Positions 27,006 to 36,758 are shown, numbered from the stretch's first letter. The stretch is DNA of 64,000 nucleotides from Candidatus Methylophosphatis haderslevensis (GCA_016711925.1 JADJSA010000018.1:62001-126000), one strand, 5' to 3'. Translations and numbers: made by a program. Notes: generated from the sequence alone by a model not told the origin.

Positions 27006-29234
27006 TTATGCTGCAGTCAGTTTCGCAACCGCCAGGGCGAGCCACTTGATGCCCTCGCGGCCAAAGTTTACCTGCACGCGCGCATCCGAGCCCGAACCTT
27101 CGGCATTGACGATCACGCCCTGACCGAACTTGTTGTGCGCCACCTGCTGGCCAATGCGAAACCCGCCGCCGGCATTGTCGATTTCATAACGCGTGCGCAG
27201 TGGCGGCGGCTTCGGATAGTTGGGCTTCGGTTCGTAGTAGCGGTTGCCCCACGCCGGTTCGGCAACGCGCTGCGGCTTGATCTTGGGCGTCAGCCACTTG
27301 GTCAGGGCTTCCGGAATTTCTTCCAGGAAGCGCGACTTCATGTTGTAGCGCGTCTGCCCGTGCAGCATGCGCGTCTGCGCGAAGCTCATGTACAGGCGCT
27401 CGCGCGCCCGCGTCACCGCGACGTACATCAGGCGCCGCTCTTCTTCCAGGCCCTTGTCTTCGAGGATGCTGTTCTCGTGGGGGAACAGGCCTTCTTCCAA
27501 GCCGCTGATGAAGACAATGTTGAATTCCAGCCCCTTGGCCGAATGCACGGTCATCAACTGCACCGCGTCGTCCGAATCGCCGGCCTGGTGTTCGCCGGCT
27601 TCGAGCGAGGCGTGGGCGAGGAAGGCGGCGAGCGAGTCGGGCTGCTCGACCGGCCCATCGCCGGGCGGCTGGTCGACCAGGTAGCCTTCTTCGGCGACGA
27701 AGTTCACCGCGGCGTTGACCAGTTCGTCGAGGTTGGCGAGGCGGTCCTGGCCTTCCTTCTCGGTCTTGTAGTGCGCGGTGAGGCCGGAGAATTCGAGCAC
27801 CTGTTCGACCATCTCGGGCAGCGACAGGTCCGCGCAGGCGGCGCGCAGCTTGTCGATCAGCGCGACGAACACGCCGACCGACTGGCCGGCCTTGCCCGGC
27901 AGCGTCTTCGCGGCGGCCCACAGGCTGGCGGCGCCGCTGCCCATCACCGGCTTGGCGGCATCCTGCAACTGTTCGAGCGAACGCGCGCCGATACCGCGGG
28001 TCGGGAAATTCACCACGCGGGCGAAAGCGGTATCGTCGTCCGGGTTGGCGATCAGCCGCAGGTAGGCGAGCGCATGCTTGATTTCCTGCCGCTCGAAAAA
28101 GCGCAAGCCGCCATAGACGCGATACGGCAGGTTGGCCGAGAACAGCGCATGTTCGAGCACCCGCGACTGGGCGTTGCTGCGGTAGAGCAGCGCGATTTCG
28201 CGCCGCGCCGTGCCTTCGCCGGCGAGCGAGCGGATCTCGTCCACCACCCAGCGCGCCTCTTCGGTGTCGCTCATCGCTTCATACACGCGAATCGGCTCGC
28301 CCGAACCGCGATCGGTCCACAGGTTCTTGCCAAGACGGCCGGCGTTGTTCTTGATGATGGCGTTGGCGGCGTCGAGGATGTTGCCGTGCGAGCGGTAGTT
28401 CTGCTCCAGGCGGATGACGTTGGGCACCCGGAACTCGCGCTCGAAGTCGCGCATGTTGCCGACCTCGGCGCCGCGGAAGGCGTAGATGCTCTGGTCGTCG
28501 TCGCCCACCGCCATCACGGTCGCGCCGCCGCCCGCGAGCAGCTTCAGCCAGCGGTACTGCAGCACGTTGGTGTCCTGGAACTCATCGACCAGGATGTGGC
28601 AAAAGCGCGCCTGGTAGTGCGCGCGGATCGGCTCGACGCGTTCCAGCAGTTCGTAGGTGCGCAACAGCAGTTCGGCGAAGTCGACCACGCCTTCGCGCTG
28701 GCACTGGGCCTCGTACTCGCGGTAAAGCTCGACCTTGCGGCGGGTGAAGTCGTCCCAGGCCTCGACCGCGTGCGGGCGCAACCCGGCCTCTTTCTGGGCG
28801 TTGATGAAGTGCAGCAGATCGCGCGGCGGATACTTTTCGTCGTCGATGGCGAGCGTCTTGAGCAGCCGCTTGATCGCCGAGAACTGGTCGGCCGTATCGA
28901 GAATCTGGAAGGTCTGCGGCAGCGCCGCCTCGCGCCAGTGGGCGCGCAGCAGCCGGTTGCACAGGCCGTGAAACGTGCCGATCCACATGCCGCGGGTGTC
29001 GATCGGCAGCATCGCCGACAGGCGCGCCAGCATTTCCTTCGCCGCCTTGTTGGTGAAAGTGACCCCGAGCACGCCATGCGGCCCGGCTTGGCCGGTCTGG
29101 ATCAGCCAGGCGATGCGCGTGGTCAGCACCCGCGTCTTGCCCGAGCCGGCGCCGGCCAGGATCAGCGCGTGCTGCGCCGGCAGGGTGACCGCGGCAAGTT
29201 GCTCGGGATTGAGACCGCGCAGGAGATCGGACAT
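27006..29234 (-). CDS. uvrD: ATP-dependent DNA helicase UvrD/PcrA
   Basis: The 742-residue superfamily 1A helicase shows the Q motif (LNPEQLAAVTLP), Walker A (LILAGAGSGKTRVLTTR), motif II (ILVDEFQDTN), motif III (GDDDQSIYAFRGAE), motif IV (RLEQNYRSHGNIL), motif V (VQLMTVHSAKGLEF) and motif VI (YVAVTRARERLYMS). The C-terminus ends in a Tudor-like module (GQQVAHNKFGQGVIVNAEG) as in UvrD and PcrA, which binds RNA polymerase. It would act in nucleotide excision and mismatch repair. It is likely co-transcribed with panE. Confidence 0.95.
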   Translation of the reverse strand: MSDLLRGLNPEQLAAVTLPAQHALILAGAGSGKTRVLTTRIAWLIQTGQAGPHGVLGVTFTNKAAKEMLARLSAMLPIDTRGMWIGTFHGLCNRLLRAHWREAALPQTFQILDTADQFSAIKRLLKTLAIDDEKYPPRDLLHFINAQKEAGLRPHAVEAWDDFTRRKVELYREYEAQCQREGVVDFAELLLRTYELLERVEPIRAHYQARFCHILVDEFQDTNVLQYRWLKLLAGGGATVMAVGDDDQSIYAFRGAEVGNMRDFEREFRVPNVIRLEQNYRSHGNILDAANAIIKNNAGRLGKNLWTDRGSGEPIRVYEAMSDTEEARWVVDEIRSLAGEGTARREIALLYRSNAQSRVLEHALFSANLPYRVYGGLRFFERQEIKHALAYLRLIANPDDDTAFARVVNFPTRGIGARSLEQLQDAAKPVMGSGAASLWAAAKTLPGKAGQSVGVFVALIDKLRAACADLSLPEMVEQVLEFSGLTAHYKTEKEGQDRLANLDELVNAAVNFVAEEGYLVDQPPGDGPVEQPDSLAAFLAHASLEAGEHQAGDSDDAVQLMTVHSAKGLEFNIVFISGLEEGLFPHENSILEDKGLEEERRLMYVAVTRARERLYMSFAQTRMLHGQTRYNMKSRFLEEIPEALTKWLTPKIKPQRVAEPAWGNRYYEPKPNYPKPPPLRTRYEIDNAGGGFRIGQQVAHNKFGQGVIVNAEGSGSDARVQVNFGREGIKWLALAVAKLTAA

Positions 29235-29738
29235 GGGGGCACAGCAGGGCGGGGAGCGCCATTATAGCGGGCGGAAGGTGTCCGGCCGGCCCGCGCCTGC
29301 CGGAGGCGCGACCGGCCAGCCGCGATGCCGGCAGGCTGCGCCGAGGAAAGGTTGAAACGGCTGCACCCGCCCGTCGGCGATCGAGGGTGCGACGCGCTCT
29401 GCGGACGGGAAACCGGCTGCCAACGGCGAATCGCCGGTTTGGATCTGTGGCGATTTGTTGCATCGCCACAACAAGCGGCGCGCTCGGCCGGCGCACTTAT
29501 CTGCCTAATTTTACAGTGAAATTCGAAACTGGCGAGGTCAGTTTGGCAGGCGGAAAAGTAGAGCAGCGCCTCTATGATTGTGCATTGCGACGGGGATGTG
29601 CTCTAATTCATCGTCACTCCGGGAAAACCCGGATGATAATTTAGTCGGGTACTGAAGAGTTGTAATGCGACACTGCTAAAGTTTCTGCCCACAAGGCCGA
29701 TTACTAAAGCAGCAAGCAGACCGAGCAAGGAGAACACC
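29235..29738. other. Intergenic region with short hairpin
   Basis: The 504 bp between divergent uvrD and the next gene contain no convincing gene and are less GC-rich after 29440. CCGGG-AAAA-CCCGG at 29619-29632 forms a small hairpin. The promoter of the downstream gene should lie in the AT-rich stretch 29600-29690, but no clear -35/-10 pair was found. Confidence 0.4.
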
Positions 29739-30092
29739 ATGCGTCCGAAAACACCAAAGATGTTGCCGTGGCTGGCCAAGTCCGCCGGCGTACCGATCGC
29801 CCGAGCCGAGGAACTGTGGGCCGATGCGATCCGCTACGCAACCATCGAGACCGGCTGGGTAGAATCGTCCGAGTACTGGAGCGTCGCCAATCAGCGGCTG
29901 CTCGAGTTGCTCGAAGCCGAAGCGCTGACCTGCCACCCGCCGCAACTGACGCCCTGGGTGATGATCAATATGCGGATGGGCGCCCTGCCGATGATCGCGG
30001 CCAACGGATTCGCGCTGGCATGGACGGCCGCGCTCGACCGGATGAACCGCTGCCATCATCGGCGCTGGATGGATCTGCGTCGCGCCGCCTGA
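29739..30092 (+). CDS. Hypothetical protein (117 aa)
   Basis: A good ribosome site (AAGGAG, 8 bases before the ATG) supports the start. The protein has no signal peptide. It is helical, with MLPWLAKSAGVPIARAEELW, then AIRYATIETGWVESSEYW and a C-terminal Arg-rich end (CHHRRWMDLRRAA). No family was recognised; a compact helical cytosolic protein is suggested. It is monocistronic between an AT-rich leader and a terminator-like hairpin at 30175. Confidence 0.7.
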   Translation: MRPKTPKMLPWLAKSAGVPIARAEELWADAIRYATIETGWVESSEYWSVANQRLLELLEAEALTCHPPQLTPWVMINMRMGALPMIAANGFALAWTAALDRMNRCHHRRWMDLRRAA

Positions 30093-30174
30093 CATAACCG
30101 CATTCCCGCTCCGACCTCCCCGGCACGACCGGTTCGGCGGAGCCGCACCCCCGGCCCCAAGCCACGCGGTACGC

Positions 30175-30198
30175 AACGGCACGCCCAGGCGTGCCGTT
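30175..30198 (+). terminator. Perfect inverted repeat, terminator-like
   Basis: AACGGCACGCC and GGCGTGCCGTT flank CA, a perfect 11-bp stem, followed by GTGCTTTGG rather than a full T-run. It separates the small gene from leuS and may act as a weak or bidirectional terminator. Confidence 0.5.
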
Positions 30199-30297
30199 GT
30201 GCTTTGGCGGCCGCCACGCGCTGCCGGACGCCCGGACGGCACGCGTATAATTCGACGCTCCAGCCGTGCCACGGCAACCCGCCCGCCCTTTCGTTCC

Positions 30298-32913
30298 ATG
30301 CAGGAAAAATACAACCCCGCCGAAGTCGAATGCGCCGCCCGGGCACATTGGCAAGCCAGCCAGTCGTTCCGTGCCGTACCGCGACCCGGCAAGCCCAAGT
30401 ACTACTGCCTGTCGATGTTCCCCTACCCGTCGGGCAAGCTGCACATGGGCCATGTGCGCAACTACACGATCGGCGACGTGCTCACGCGCTGGCACATGAT
30501 GCGCGGTTTCAACGTGCTGCAGCCGATGGGCTGGGACGCCTTCGGCCTGCCGGCCGAAAACGCCGCGATCCAGAACAGCGTGCCGCCGGCCAAATGGACC
30601 GACGACAACATCGCCTACATGAAGCAGCAGCTGCAGTCGCTGGGCTTCGCCATCGACTGGACGCGCGAGTTGGCCACCTGCAAGCCCGACTATTACAAGT
30701 GGAACCAGTGGCTGTTCCTGCGCATGCTCGAAATGGGCATCGCCTACAAGAAAACCCAAGTGGTGAACTGGGATCCGGTCGACCAGACCGTGCTGGCCAA
30801 CGAGCAGGTGATCGACGGCCGCGGCTGGCGCACCGGCGCGCTGGTCGAGAAGCGCGAGATTCCGGGCTACTACCTGGCCATCACGCAGTACGCCGACGAA
30901 CTGCTGGCCGATCTCGACAAGCTGCCCGGCTGGCCCGAGCGCGTGCGCACCATGCAGGCCAACTGGATCGGCAAGAGCATCGGCGTGCGCTTCGCCTTCC
31001 CCTACGAACTGGACGGCGAGCCGGGCAAGCTGTGGCTGTTCACCACGCGGGCCGACACCATCATGGGCGTGACCTTCTGCGCCGTGGCCGCCGAACATCC
31101 GCTGGCCACGCGCGCCGCGCGCGACAACCCGGCACTGGCTACTTTCATCGATGAATGCAGGCGCGGCTCGGTGATGGAAGCCGACATGGCGACGATGGAA
31201 AAGAAGGGCATGCCGACCGGCATCTTCGTTTCCCATCCGCTGACCGGCGAGAAGGTCGAAGTGTGGGTCGGCAACTACGTGCTGATGAGCTACGGCGAAG
31301 GCGCGGTGATGGCCGTGCCGGCGCACGACGAGCGCGATTTCGGCTTCGCGAAGAAATACGGACTGACGATCAAACAGGTCATCTCGGTCAGCGGGCAGGC
31401 GTTTTCGACCGATGCCTGGCAGGAATGGTATGCCGACAAGCAGAGCGGCGTGTGCGTGAATTCGGGCAAATACGACGGCCTCGGCTACGCAGCCGCGGTG
31501 CAGGCGATCGCTGCCGATCTCAAGGCGCGGAGTCTTGGCGACACGCAGGTGCAATGGCGCCTGCGCGACTGGGGCGTTTCGCGCCAGCGCTACTGGGGCT
31601 GCCCGATCCCGATCGTTCATTGCGAGGCGTGCGGCTCGGTGCCGGTGCCCGACGACCAGTTGCCGGTGGTGCTGCCGGTCGAATGCGTGCCCGACGGTTC
31701 GGGCAATCCCCTCGCCAGGCTTGAAGCCTTTCTCGCCTGCGACTGCCCAAAATGCGGCAAGCCGGCGCGGCGCGAGACCGACACCATGGACACTTTCGTC
31801 GACTCGAGCTGGTACTACGCGCGCTTTGCCAGCAAGTTCGCCGCGGACGCGATGGTTGATGAAGAGACCAACTACTGGATGCCGGTCGATCAGTACATCG
31901 GCGGCATCGAGCACGCCATCCTGCACCTGCTCTACTCGCGCTTCTGGAGCAAGGTGATGCGCGACCTCAAGCTGGTCAGCTACGACGAGCCTTTCGCGCA
32001 CCTGCTGACGCAGGGCATGGTGTTGAACCACATCTTCTCGCGCCGCGGCGAGAAGGGCGGCGTCAGCTACTTCGCGCCGGACGAAGTCGACCTTGCATAC
32101 GACGCCAACGGCAAGGTGACCGGCGCGACCGCCAGGGCCGACGGCCAGCCGGTCAATTATGGGGGCATCGGCACCATGTCGAAGTCCAAGCGCAACGGCG
32201 TCGACCCGCAATCGCTGATCGAGCACTACGGCGCCGACACCGCGCGCTTCTTCATGATGTTCGCCAGCCCGCCCGAACAGACGCTGGAATGGAGCGATGC
32301 CGGCGTCGATGGCGCCTATCGCTTCCTGCGCCGCGTGTGGGCATTCGGCCATCTGTTCGCCGGCGAAATCAGGACCAGAATCGGTGCGCGGCAACTCGCG
32401 ACGGCGAAGCTCGGCGCCACGCTGGCAGGCCTTCGACGCGAGATTCACCTGCTGCTCAAGCAGGCGAACTACGACCTGGCCAAGCAGCAGTTCAACACCG
32501 TCGCCTCGGCGGCAATGAAAATGCTCAACGCACTGGAAAAGGCGCCGCGCGATTCGGCGCTCGCCGCAGAAGTGGTCGAGGAAGGCTTGAGCATCCTGCT
32601 GCGCACGCTGTCGCCGATCACGCCCCACATTGCGCACGCGCTGTGGTGCGAACTCGGTTTCGGCGACGATATCCTCGCCGCGCCGTGGCCAGAGCCGCTA
32701 GGCACGGCGCTGGCGCAGGACGAAATCGAACTGGTGCTGCAAGTCAACGGCAAGCTGCGCGGCAGCCTGCGCGTGGCCGCCAATGCCACAACTGCGCAAA
32801 TCGAAGCCGCCGCGCTCGCCAGCGAGACGGCACAGAAATACATGGAAGGCAAACCGGCGAAAAGGTGGTGGTGGTGCCGGGCCGGCTGGTCAATGTCGTG
32901 TTGTGAACCGTGA
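30298..32913 (+). CDS. leuS: Leucyl-tRNA synthetase (3' end frameshifted)
   Basis: The class I synthetase has the HIGH signature as HMGH (49-52), the editing-domain GVGTTR-region equivalent LWLFTTRADTIMGVTFCAVA, the YWGCPIP zinc/leucyl-specific region and the KMSKS loop as TMSKS (626-630). The last 14 or so codons as read (KRWWWCRAGWSMSCCEP) are wrong for the family. One base lower down the tract near 32862 the other frame reads KVVVVPGRLVNVVL and stops at 32906, the normal LeuS C-terminus. A run of four A's where five fit suggests a homopolymer miscount. It starts a leuS-lptE-holA-proA run. Confidence 0.93.
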   Translation: MQEKYNPAEVECAARAHWQASQSFRAVPRPGKPKYYCLSMFPYPSGKLHMGHVRNYTIGDVLTRWHMMRGFNVLQPMGWDAFGLPAENAAIQNSVPPAKWTDDNIAYMKQQLQSLGFAIDWTRELATCKPDYYKWNQWLFLRMLEMGIAYKKTQVVNWDPVDQTVLANEQVIDGRGWRTGALVEKREIPGYYLAITQYADELLADLDKLPGWPERVRTMQANWIGKSIGVRFAFPYELDGEPGKLWLFTTRADTIMGVTFCAVAAEHPLATRAARDNPALATFIDECRRGSVMEADMATMEKKGMPTGIFVSHPLTGEKVEVWVGNYVLMSYGEGAVMAVPAHDERDFGFAKKYGLTIKQVISVSGQAFSTDAWQEWYADKQSGVCVNSGKYDGLGYAAAVQAIAADLKARSLGDTQVQWRLRDWGVSRQRYWGCPIPIVHCEACGSVPVPDDQLPVVLPVECVPDGSGNPLARLEAFLACDCPKCGKPARRETDTMDTFVDSSWYYARFASKFAADAMVDEETNYWMPVDQYIGGIEHAILHLLYSRFWSKVMRDLKLVSYDEPFAHLLTQGMVLNHIFSRRGEKGGVSYFAPDEVDLAYDANGKVTGATARADGQPVNYGGIGTMSKSKRNGVDPQSLIEHYGADTARFFMMFASPPEQTLEWSDAGVDGAYRFLRRVWAFGHLFAGEIRTRIGARQLATAKLGATLAGLRREIHLLLKQANYDLAKQQFNTVASAAMKMLNALEKAPRDSALAAEVVEEGLSILLRTLSPITPHIAHALWCELGFGDDILAAPWPEPLGTALAQDEIELVLQVNGKLRGSLRVAANATTAQIEAAALASETAQKYMEGKPAKRWWWCRAGWSMSCCEP

Positions 32914-32923
32914 GGAGTGCGGC

Positions 32924-33484
32924 GTGAGGGGTGAGGAGAACGAGGCAGGAAATGGCGTAGCGCACAGGCCCCCGGCAAGGCGCACGGCGCTGCTCGCACT
33001 GGTCGCGCTGCTTGGCCTGGGTGCCTGCGGGTTCCAGTTGCGCGGGCCGCGGCCGATGCCGTTCGACACGCTGTACGTCGCGATGCCGGAAGCCTCGGAA
33101 CTGGGCGCGGCGCTCAAGCGCAACATCCGCGCCGCCAGCCCCGGCACGCGCGTGACCGACACGGTGCAGGAAGCGCAGGCGGTGCTGACCCCGCTGATCG
33201 ACGCGCGCGAGAAGATCATCCTGTCGCTCAATGCCGCCGGCCGCGTGCGCGAGTACCAGTTGAAGCAGCGCTTCGGCTTCAAGGTGCATGACGGCAAGGG
33301 CACCGATTTCGTGGCGCCGTCGGAAATCGTCATCACCCGCGACATCACCTTCAACGACGCCGACATCCTCGCCAAGGAAGCCGAAGAGACGCTGATCTAC
33401 CGCGACATGCAGAACGATCTGGTGCAGCAGATTCTGCGCCGGCTGCAGGCGGCCAAGGTCGGCACGGCGGCGCCGAAATCCTGA
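32924..33484 (+). CDS. lptE: LPS-assembly lipoprotein LptE
   Basis: A GTG at 32924, with AGGAG about 8 bases upstream, gives 186 residues. A positively charged start is followed by a hydrophobic stretch and lipobox (LLALVALLGLGACGFQLRG), so Cys is lipidated. The CGFQLRG motif right after the lipobox is characteristic of LptE, the plug of the LptD outer-membrane LPS translocon. The mature domain has the alternating helix/strand pattern, including VLTPLIDAREKIILSLNAAG. The gene lies between leuS and holA, its standard place in beta- and gammaproteobacteria. Confidence 0.9.
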   Translation: MRGEENEAGNGVAHRPPARRTALLALVALLGLGACGFQLRGPRPMPFDTLYVAMPEASELGAALKRNIRAASPGTRVTDTVQEAQAVLTPLIDAREKIILSLNAAGRVREYQLKQRFGFKVHDGKGTDFVAPSEIVITRDITFNDADILAKEAEETLIYRDMQNDLVQQILRRLQAAKVGTAAPKS

Positions 33485-33513
33485 CTGCGCAAGACTGAAA
33501 CCACGCCACGGCG

Positions 33514-34542
33514 ATGAATCTGCGCCCCGACCAGCTCGCCGCACACCTCGCCAAGCCGCTCGCCCCGCTCTATGTGCTGCACGGCGACGAGCCGCTGCTG
33601 GTGCTGGAAGCGGCGGACGCGATTCGCGCCGCGGCGCGCCGGCAGGGGTTTACCGAGCGCGAGGTGCTGGTGGTCAACCCGCACTTCAAGTGGGATACGC
33701 TGACGCTGGCCGCGGGCAATCTGTCGCTGTTCGGCGATGCCAAGCTGATCGACCTGCGCATCCCGACCGGCAAGCCGGGGCGCGACGGCGGCGGCGCCCT
33801 GCAGCGCTACTGCGCGAACCTGGGCGCGGGCATCGTCACCCTGGTCACGTTGCCGCAACTTGACTGGACCACGCGCAAGAGCGCCTGGTTCGTTGCGCTC
33901 GGCGAAGCCGGCGTCACGCTGGAACTGAACGCGCCGCCGCTGGCCCAGTTGCCGGCCTGGCTGTCGCAACGGCTCGCGCGGCAAAAGCAGAGCGCGCCGG
34001 ACGAGGCACTGGCGTTCATCGCCCAGCATGTCGAAGGCAATCTGCTGGCGGCGCACCAGGAACTGCAGAAACTCGGCCTGCTGCACGGCGAAGGCCCACT
34101 GACGCTCGACCAGGTGCGCGAAGCGGTGCTCAATGTGGCGCGTTACGACATCGACAAGCTGCGCAGCGCGCTGCTCGAAGGCGACCCGGCGCGCTGCGCC
34201 CGGCTGCTCGATGGCCTCAGGGGCGAAGGCACCGCCACGCCGCTGGTGCTGTGGGCGTTTTCGCAGGAACTGCATGCGCTGGCCGCAGTTCGCGCCGGCC
34301 TCGACGCCGGGCAACCGGTTTCGGCCGCGCTCAAGAGCGCCGGCGTATTCGGGCCGCGCCAGCAGCCGATCAGCCAGTCCGTGCAGCGGCGGAAAACAGC
34401 CGGACTGCAGATTGCGCTCTTGCAGGCGGCGCGCATCGATCGCATGATAAAAGGATTGACCCAAGGCGATGTGTGGGACGAATTCCTGCAACTCGCCCTC
34501 AGACTCAGCAGTGGCAGGACCGCGAAGGGAACCGCACGATGA
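33514..34542 (+). CDS. holA: DNA polymerase III delta subunit
   Basis: The 342-residue clamp-loader subunit begins MNLRPDQLAAHLAKPLAPLY and has LHGDEPLLVLEAADAIR, the family's P-loop-like but non-catalytic start. Later segments include NLSLFGDAKLIDLRIPTGKP and HVEGNLLAAHQELQKLGLL, both conserved in HolA. It opens the beta clamp within the DnaX complex. Its stop overlaps the proA start by ATGA. Confidence 0.92.
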   Translation: MNLRPDQLAAHLAKPLAPLYVLHGDEPLLVLEAADAIRAAARRQGFTEREVLVVNPHFKWDTLTLAAGNLSLFGDAKLIDLRIPTGKPGRDGGGALQRYCANLGAGIVTLVTLPQLDWTTRKSAWFVALGEAGVTLELNAPPLAQLPAWLSQRLARQKQSAPDEALAFIAQHVEGNLLAAHQELQKLGLLHGEGPLTLDQVREAVLNVARYDIDKLRSALLEGDPARCARLLDGLRGEGTATPLVLWAFSQELHALAAVRAGLDAGQPVSAALKSAGVFGPRQQPISQSVQRRKTAGLQIALLQAARIDRMIKGLTQGDVWDEFLQLALRLSSGRTAKGTAR

Positions 34543-35810
34543 AACCGACCGACACGAGTGTGGAACAAGCGATGCACCAGCTCGGCCGCCAGGCGCGCGC
34601 AGCGTCACGGGAACTGGCGCGAGCTTCGACCAGGGCAAAGAACGCCGCCCTGTTGGCGATGGCGGCATCGATCCGCGAGCGCAGCGCTGCGCTGCTGGCC
34701 GCCAACGCCAAGGATTTGAAGAAAGCGCGCGCCGAGGGACTCGATGCCGCGATGATCGACCGCCTGACGCTGACCGAAAAGGGCGTCGAAGCGATGGCGC
34801 AGGGGCTCGAACAAGTCGCCGCCCTGCCCGACCCGGTCGGCGAGGTCACGGATCTGAAGCGCCGGCCGTCCGGCATCCAGGTCGGCCGGATGCGCGTGCC
34901 GCTGGGGGTGATCGGCATCATTTACGAAGCGCGGCCGAATGTGACCGCCGATGCGGCGGCGCTGTGCCTGAAGAGCGGCAACGCCGCGATCCTGCGCGGC
35001 GGCAAGGAGGCGATCAACTGCAATCAGGCGATCGCGGCCTGCGTGCGAGCCGGTCTGCTGGCGGCCGGTTTGCCGGAAACCGCGGTGCAGGTGGTCGAGA
35101 CCACCGACCGCGCCGCGGTCGGCACCCTGATCTCGATGCCCGAATTTGTCGACGTGATCGTGCCGCGCGGCGGCAAGGGGCTGATCGAGCGCATCTCGAA
35201 AGAGGCGCGGGTGCCGGTGATCAAGCACCTCGACGGCATCTGCCACGTCTACATCGACGACGAGGCCGACCATGTCAAGGCGGTGCGCATCGCCGACAAC
35301 GCCAAGACCCAGCGCTACGGCACCTGCAACACCATGGAAACGCTGATCGTGCACGCCTCGATCGCCGCCCGCGTGCTGCCGCGGCTGGCCGCGATCTACA
35401 AGAACAAGGGCGTCGAACTGCGCGGCGACGAAGCGGCACGCAAGCTGATTCCGTCGATCAAGAAGGCCACCGAGGACGACTGGCGCACCGAGTATCTGGC
35501 GCCGATCCTATCGATACGCACGGTCGAATCGATCGACGCGGCGATCGAGCACATCAACACCTACAGTTCGCAGCACACCGACGCGATCGTCACCGAGAAC
35601 TACAGCAAGGCGATGCGCTTCCTGCGCGAAGTCGATTCCAGTTCGGTGATGGTGAACGCCTCGACGCGTTTTGCCGACGGCTTCGAGTACGGCCTCGGCG
35701 CCGAGATCGGCATCTCGACCGACAAGATTCACGCCCGCGGCCCGGTCGGCCTCGAAGGACTGACCAGCCAGAAGTGGATCGTGCTGGGCGACGGACAGGT
35801 GCGCGGCTAG
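34539..35810 (+). CDS. proA: Gamma-glutamyl phosphate reductase
   Basis: The 423-residue enzyme has the aldehyde-dehydrogenase-like layout of ProA. It shows GVIGIIYEARPNVTADAAAL, LRGGKEAINCNQAIA, VIVPRGGKGLIERI, and the catalytic cysteine in AKTQRYGTCNTMETLIVH. The end RFADGFEYGLGAEIGIST is also typical. It reduces gamma-glutamyl phosphate to the semialdehyde in proline synthesis. proB is not adjacent. Its ATGA overlap with holA means coupled translation. Confidence 0.95.
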   Translation: MKPTDTSVEQAMHQLGRQARAASRELARASTRAKNAALLAMAASIRERSAALLAANAKDLKKARAEGLDAAMIDRLTLTEKGVEAMAQGLEQVAALPDPVGEVTDLKRRPSGIQVGRMRVPLGVIGIIYEARPNVTADAAALCLKSGNAAILRGGKEAINCNQAIAACVRAGLLAAGLPETAVQVVETTDRAAVGTLISMPEFVDVIVPRGGKGLIERISKEARVPVIKHLDGICHVYIDDEADHVKAVRIADNAKTQRYGTCNTMETLIVHASIAARVLPRLAAIYKNKGVELRGDEAARKLIPSIKKATEDDWRTEYLAPILSIRTVESIDAAIEHINTYSSQHTDAIVTENYSKAMRFLREVDSSSVMVNASTRFADGFEYGLGAEIGISTDKIHARGPVGLEGLTSQKWIVLGDGQVRG

Positions 35811-35822
35811 GGTTCCCGCGCA

Positions 35823-35848
35823 GCCCCGCCCTGCGCGCAAGGCGGGGC
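35823..35848 (+). terminator. GC-rich hairpin after proA
   Basis: GCCCCGCC and GGCGGGGC pair around a 10-base loop. There is no T-tract, so termination is uncertain. Another partial hairpin (CTCTCC with GGAGAG) follows and runs into repeat copy 8. Confidence 0.4.
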
Positions 35849-35869
35849 GCGCCTCTCCCGGCAGGCAGG

Positions 35870-35903
35870 CCGGAGAGCGCCTATCCATGCGGGTTTTCAG
35901 GCA
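35870..35903 (+). repeat. Intergenic CCATGCGG repeat, copy 8
   Basis: It reads CCGGAGAGCGCCTATCCATG and then CGGGTTTTCAGGC, the closest match to copy 3. It lies between proA and the chalcone-isomerase-like gene. Confidence 0.6.
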
Positions 35904-36010
35904 CCGGGGTTTTGCGCGCCGCGGATCGCCGGTCAGCCTGCTTGTGGCATAGTGCGTTCGAGCAATCGAGCGGGCTGCAATCGCCCGCCAACCCGACCGA
36001 GGAGACCCCC

Positions 36011-36589
36011 ATGAACCACGCCCTGCGCCTGTTCGCCCTGGCAGCCTGCCTGATCGCCGCACCCGCCCTCGCCGCCATGGATGTGGCCGGCGTCAAGATG
36101 GAGGACACGGCCCAGATCGCCGGCCAGTCGGCCACGCTCAACGGTGCCGGCCTGCGCACACGGGTGGTGATCAAGGTTTACGCGATGGGCCTTTACCTGG
36201 CCAAGCGCGAAACCTCGGCCGACGCGGCGATCGCCGGCGCCGGTGCCAAGCGCGTGCGCATCGTGATGCTGCGCGACCTGAGCGCCGAGGATCTCGCCAA
36301 TGCGCTGTTCAAGGGATTCACCGCCAATCAGGATGGCGCCGCCATGGGCAAGCTGCAGGCGCGGCTGGACGAGTTCAAGACCATGCTGCTGTCGATGGGC
36401 GAAGCCAAGAAGGGCAGCGACTTCAGTATCGATTTCGTACCCGGCAGCGGCACGCGGCTGATGGTCGGCGGCGCGCAGAAGGGCAAGGACATCGCCGGCG
36501 AAGACTTCTACGCCGGCCTGCTGCGCATCTGGCTCGGCGCCAAGCCGGTGGATGACGACCTCAAGGCCGCGCTGCTCAAGGGCGGCTGA
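36011..36589 (+). CDS. Exported chalcone-isomerase-like protein
   Basis: The 192-residue protein has a signal peptide (MNHALRLFALAACLIAAPALA). The mature part begins MDVAGVKMEDTAQIAGQSAT, followed by LNGAGLRTRVVIKVYAMGLY and ends with an FYAGLLRIWLGAKPVDDDLKAALL stretch (here in two parts). That pattern is the chalcone isomerase-like fold found in many bacterial periplasmic proteins that lack flavonoid pathways. A strong ribosome site (GAGGAGA) precedes the ATG. Ligand is probably a fatty acid or similar hydrophobic molecule; this is inference. Confidence 0.85.
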   Translation: MNHALRLFALAACLIAAPALAAMDVAGVKMEDTAQIAGQSATLNGAGLRTRVVIKVYAMGLYLAKRETSADAAIAGAGAKRVRIVMLRDLSAEDLANALFKGFTANQDGAAMGKLQARLDEFKTMLLSMGEAKKGSDFSIDFVPGSGTRLMVGGAQKGKDIAGEDFYAGLLRIWLGAKPVDDDLKAALLKGG

Positions 36590-36758
36590 TCCGGCAGCGC
36601 TGTTTGCGGGCCGGAGAGGCGGCGAATCGAACCCGCCCTCGCCGCTCCGCCTGCACAGCCGGACTCAGGGTCAGCTATCGACAGAAGAGCGCTGCGGCGC
36701 CATTCTGCTTTGTTGACGGTTGCCCGCACAAACAGCCGGGCGCAGAATCCGCAGCACC

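Noticed and set aside
27135..29267. Plus-strand open frame of 710 codons opposite uvrD
   Set aside because: Antisense shadow of a clear helicase gene.
36608..36650. Complement resembles the 3' end of a tRNA-Ser (GGGTTCGATTC and GCCTCTCCG)
   Set aside because: The T-stem does not pair when the loop is set correctly, CCA is absent and no anticodon arm is found, so it is not called a tRNA or attachment site.
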